From: Pseudozobellia thermophila
Lineage (GTDB): Bacteria > Bacteroidota > Bacteroidia > Flavobacteriales > Flavobacteriaceae
Assembly: GCF_900141855.1 (NCBI RefSeq)
Contig: NZ_FQYU01000001.1
Location: forward strand, 903,402-967,401
Direction: 5' to 3'
DNA length: 64,000 nt
Positions within the stretch are counted from its first letter, which is position 1; every line of letters starts with the position of its first letter. Shown piece by piece: positions 63,321 to 64,000 of this stretch. A model generated the notes under the pieces. That model saw only the letters and a program-made list of their open reading frames with translations. It made no database searches and was not told the DNA's origin. The translations under genes were made by a program, and so were the position numbers.

Positions 63321-64000
63321 CTAGCTTATTCCCTCCCCGTTGCCGACACCGTCTTCATCGGGGTTGACAAAGACCAGTTTGCCATCGCTGTTCTCCGTCA
63401 TTAGGATCATTCCCTCACTCTCAACGCCGCGTAGGGCACGAGGGGCCAGGTTGACCAAAACGGTCACTTTTTTGCCCACTACCTCTTCGGGGGAAAAACT
63501 TTCGGCTATGCCCGAGACAATAGTGCGCGTATCGAGGCCCGTATCGACCTTCAATACCAGTAATTTTTTGGTCTTGGGCATTTTTTCGGCCGCTACGATG
63601 GTGCCTACCCGCATATCGAGTTTGGTAAAATCGTCAAAGGTAATGGTCTCCTTTTGGGGCATGGGCGTTTTGTTTTCGTTTTCGTTCAATTTTTTAGTGG
63701 CCTGTAACTTATCGAGTTGTTTTTGAATTTCGGAATCTTCGATTTTTCTAAAAAGAAGTACCGATTTGTTGATTTGATGCCCAGGTGCCAGTACGATATC
63801 CTGTTCCGCGATATCCTTCCATTTTATGTGGTTGTCCGTTGCGGTGCCCAGGTTGACTATTTTTTTGAGCTTGGCCGAAGTAAAGGGCAAAAACGGCTCG
63901 CTGAGTACGGCAAGGCCCGTAGCGATCTGAAGCGCGACGAACATAATGGTTTTTACGCGCTCTTCGTCTTGCTTGATTACCTTCCAGGGTTCTTCGTCGG
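63321..64000 (-). CDS. metG: Methionyl-tRNA synthetase, C-terminal part (5' end outside window)
   Basis: The frame is open to the right edge. The visible 226 residues hold the end of the anticodon-binding domain (WKVIKQDEERVKTIM, ATGLAVLSEPFLPFTSAKL), a charged linker and a C-terminal tRNA-binding OB domain (FTKLDMRVGTIVAAEKMP, LVNLAPRALRGVESEGM). It attaches methionine to tRNA-Met. The ATG at 63944 is internal, not the start. Confidence 0.95.
   Translation of the reverse strand, partial: DEEPWKVIKQDEERVKTIMFVALQIATGLAVLSEPFLPFTSAKLKKIVNLGTATDNHIKWKDIAEQDIVLAPGHQINKSVLLFRKIEDSEIQKQLDKLQATKKLNENENKTPMPQKETITFDDFTKLDMRVGTIVAAEKMPKTKKLLVLKVDTGLDTRTIVSGIAESFSPEEVVGKKVTVLVNLAPRALRGVESEGMILMTENSDGKLVFVNPDEDGVGNGEGIS

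Overview
The window looks like chromosome from a marine-type member of the Flavobacteriaceae (Bacteroidota). The evidence is the protein content: a SusC/FecA-style TonB receptor with a carboxypeptidase-regulatory-like N-terminus, PorT-like barrel and WG-repeat proteins, an SDR-type threonine dehydrogenase, and above all a long flexirubin / aryl polyene-dialkylresorcinol pigment locus containing DarA, DarB and a tyrosine ammonia-lyase. Base composition is moderate and the genes are tightly packed with many 1-8 bp overlaps. The genus cannot be fixed from sequence alone. No tRNA, rRNA, CRISPR array, insertion sequence or prophage gene was seen.

Region 1 (1-6.7 kb): the tail of an unknown gene, a TonB-dependent receptor with a clear terminator, a small possible gene, a hot-dog acyl-CoA thioesterase, and metE. 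MetE is preceded by a cobalamin riboswitch, so B12-independent methionine synthesis should be shut down when B12 is available. A secreted lipocalin-like protein follows.

Region 2 (7-14.8 kb): a plus-strand run of speA (arginine decarboxylase), speB (agmatinase) and a deoxyhypusine-synthase-like enzyme. Together these suggest arginine to agmatine to putrescine to homospermidine. They are followed by an acidic-tailed small protein, a GNAT-nitrilase fusion, a RimB-like protease / RimK-like ligase fusion and an SdiA-regulated-type propeller protein.

Region 3 (14.8-24.2 kb): mostly unrelated small housekeeping and envelope genes: threonine dehydrogenase, a lipoprotein, a TPR protein, a YeeZ-like SDR, a membrane M28 peptidase, a CBS protein, a zinc-ribbon protein, a DUF6265-like protein, a pentapeptide-repeat protein and ssb. 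Between the last two lies a decayed yefM-yoeB toxin-antitoxin pair.

Region 4 (24.3-57.1 kb): the pigment locus, about 31 kb of minus-strand genes plus one divergent flavoprotein. Tyrosine ammonia-lyase should make 4-coumarate. Two ACPs, several ketosynthases (some lacking catalytic residues), FabG and three dehydratase-type hot-dog proteins should extend it to an aryl polyene. DarA and DarB should make the dialkylresorcinol. A methyltransferase, a phytoene-desaturase-like FAD enzyme, a JmjC/cupin protein and a divergent halogenase-like flavoprotein are candidate tailoring enzymes. LpxL-like, PlsC-like, BtrH-like and C45-type proteins are candidate acyl-transfer enzymes. An ABC transporter, an MMPL exporter fused to PlsC, a LolA-like carrier and a lipoprotein should move the product to the outer membrane. 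No AMP-forming ligase for loading coumarate was found in the window.

Region 5 (57.1-64 kb): a secreted protein of unknown function, a beta-lactamase-like serine hydrolase, a PAP2 phosphatase, an HDAC-family deacetylase, the Tex RNA-binding protein, and the 3' part of metG running off the end.
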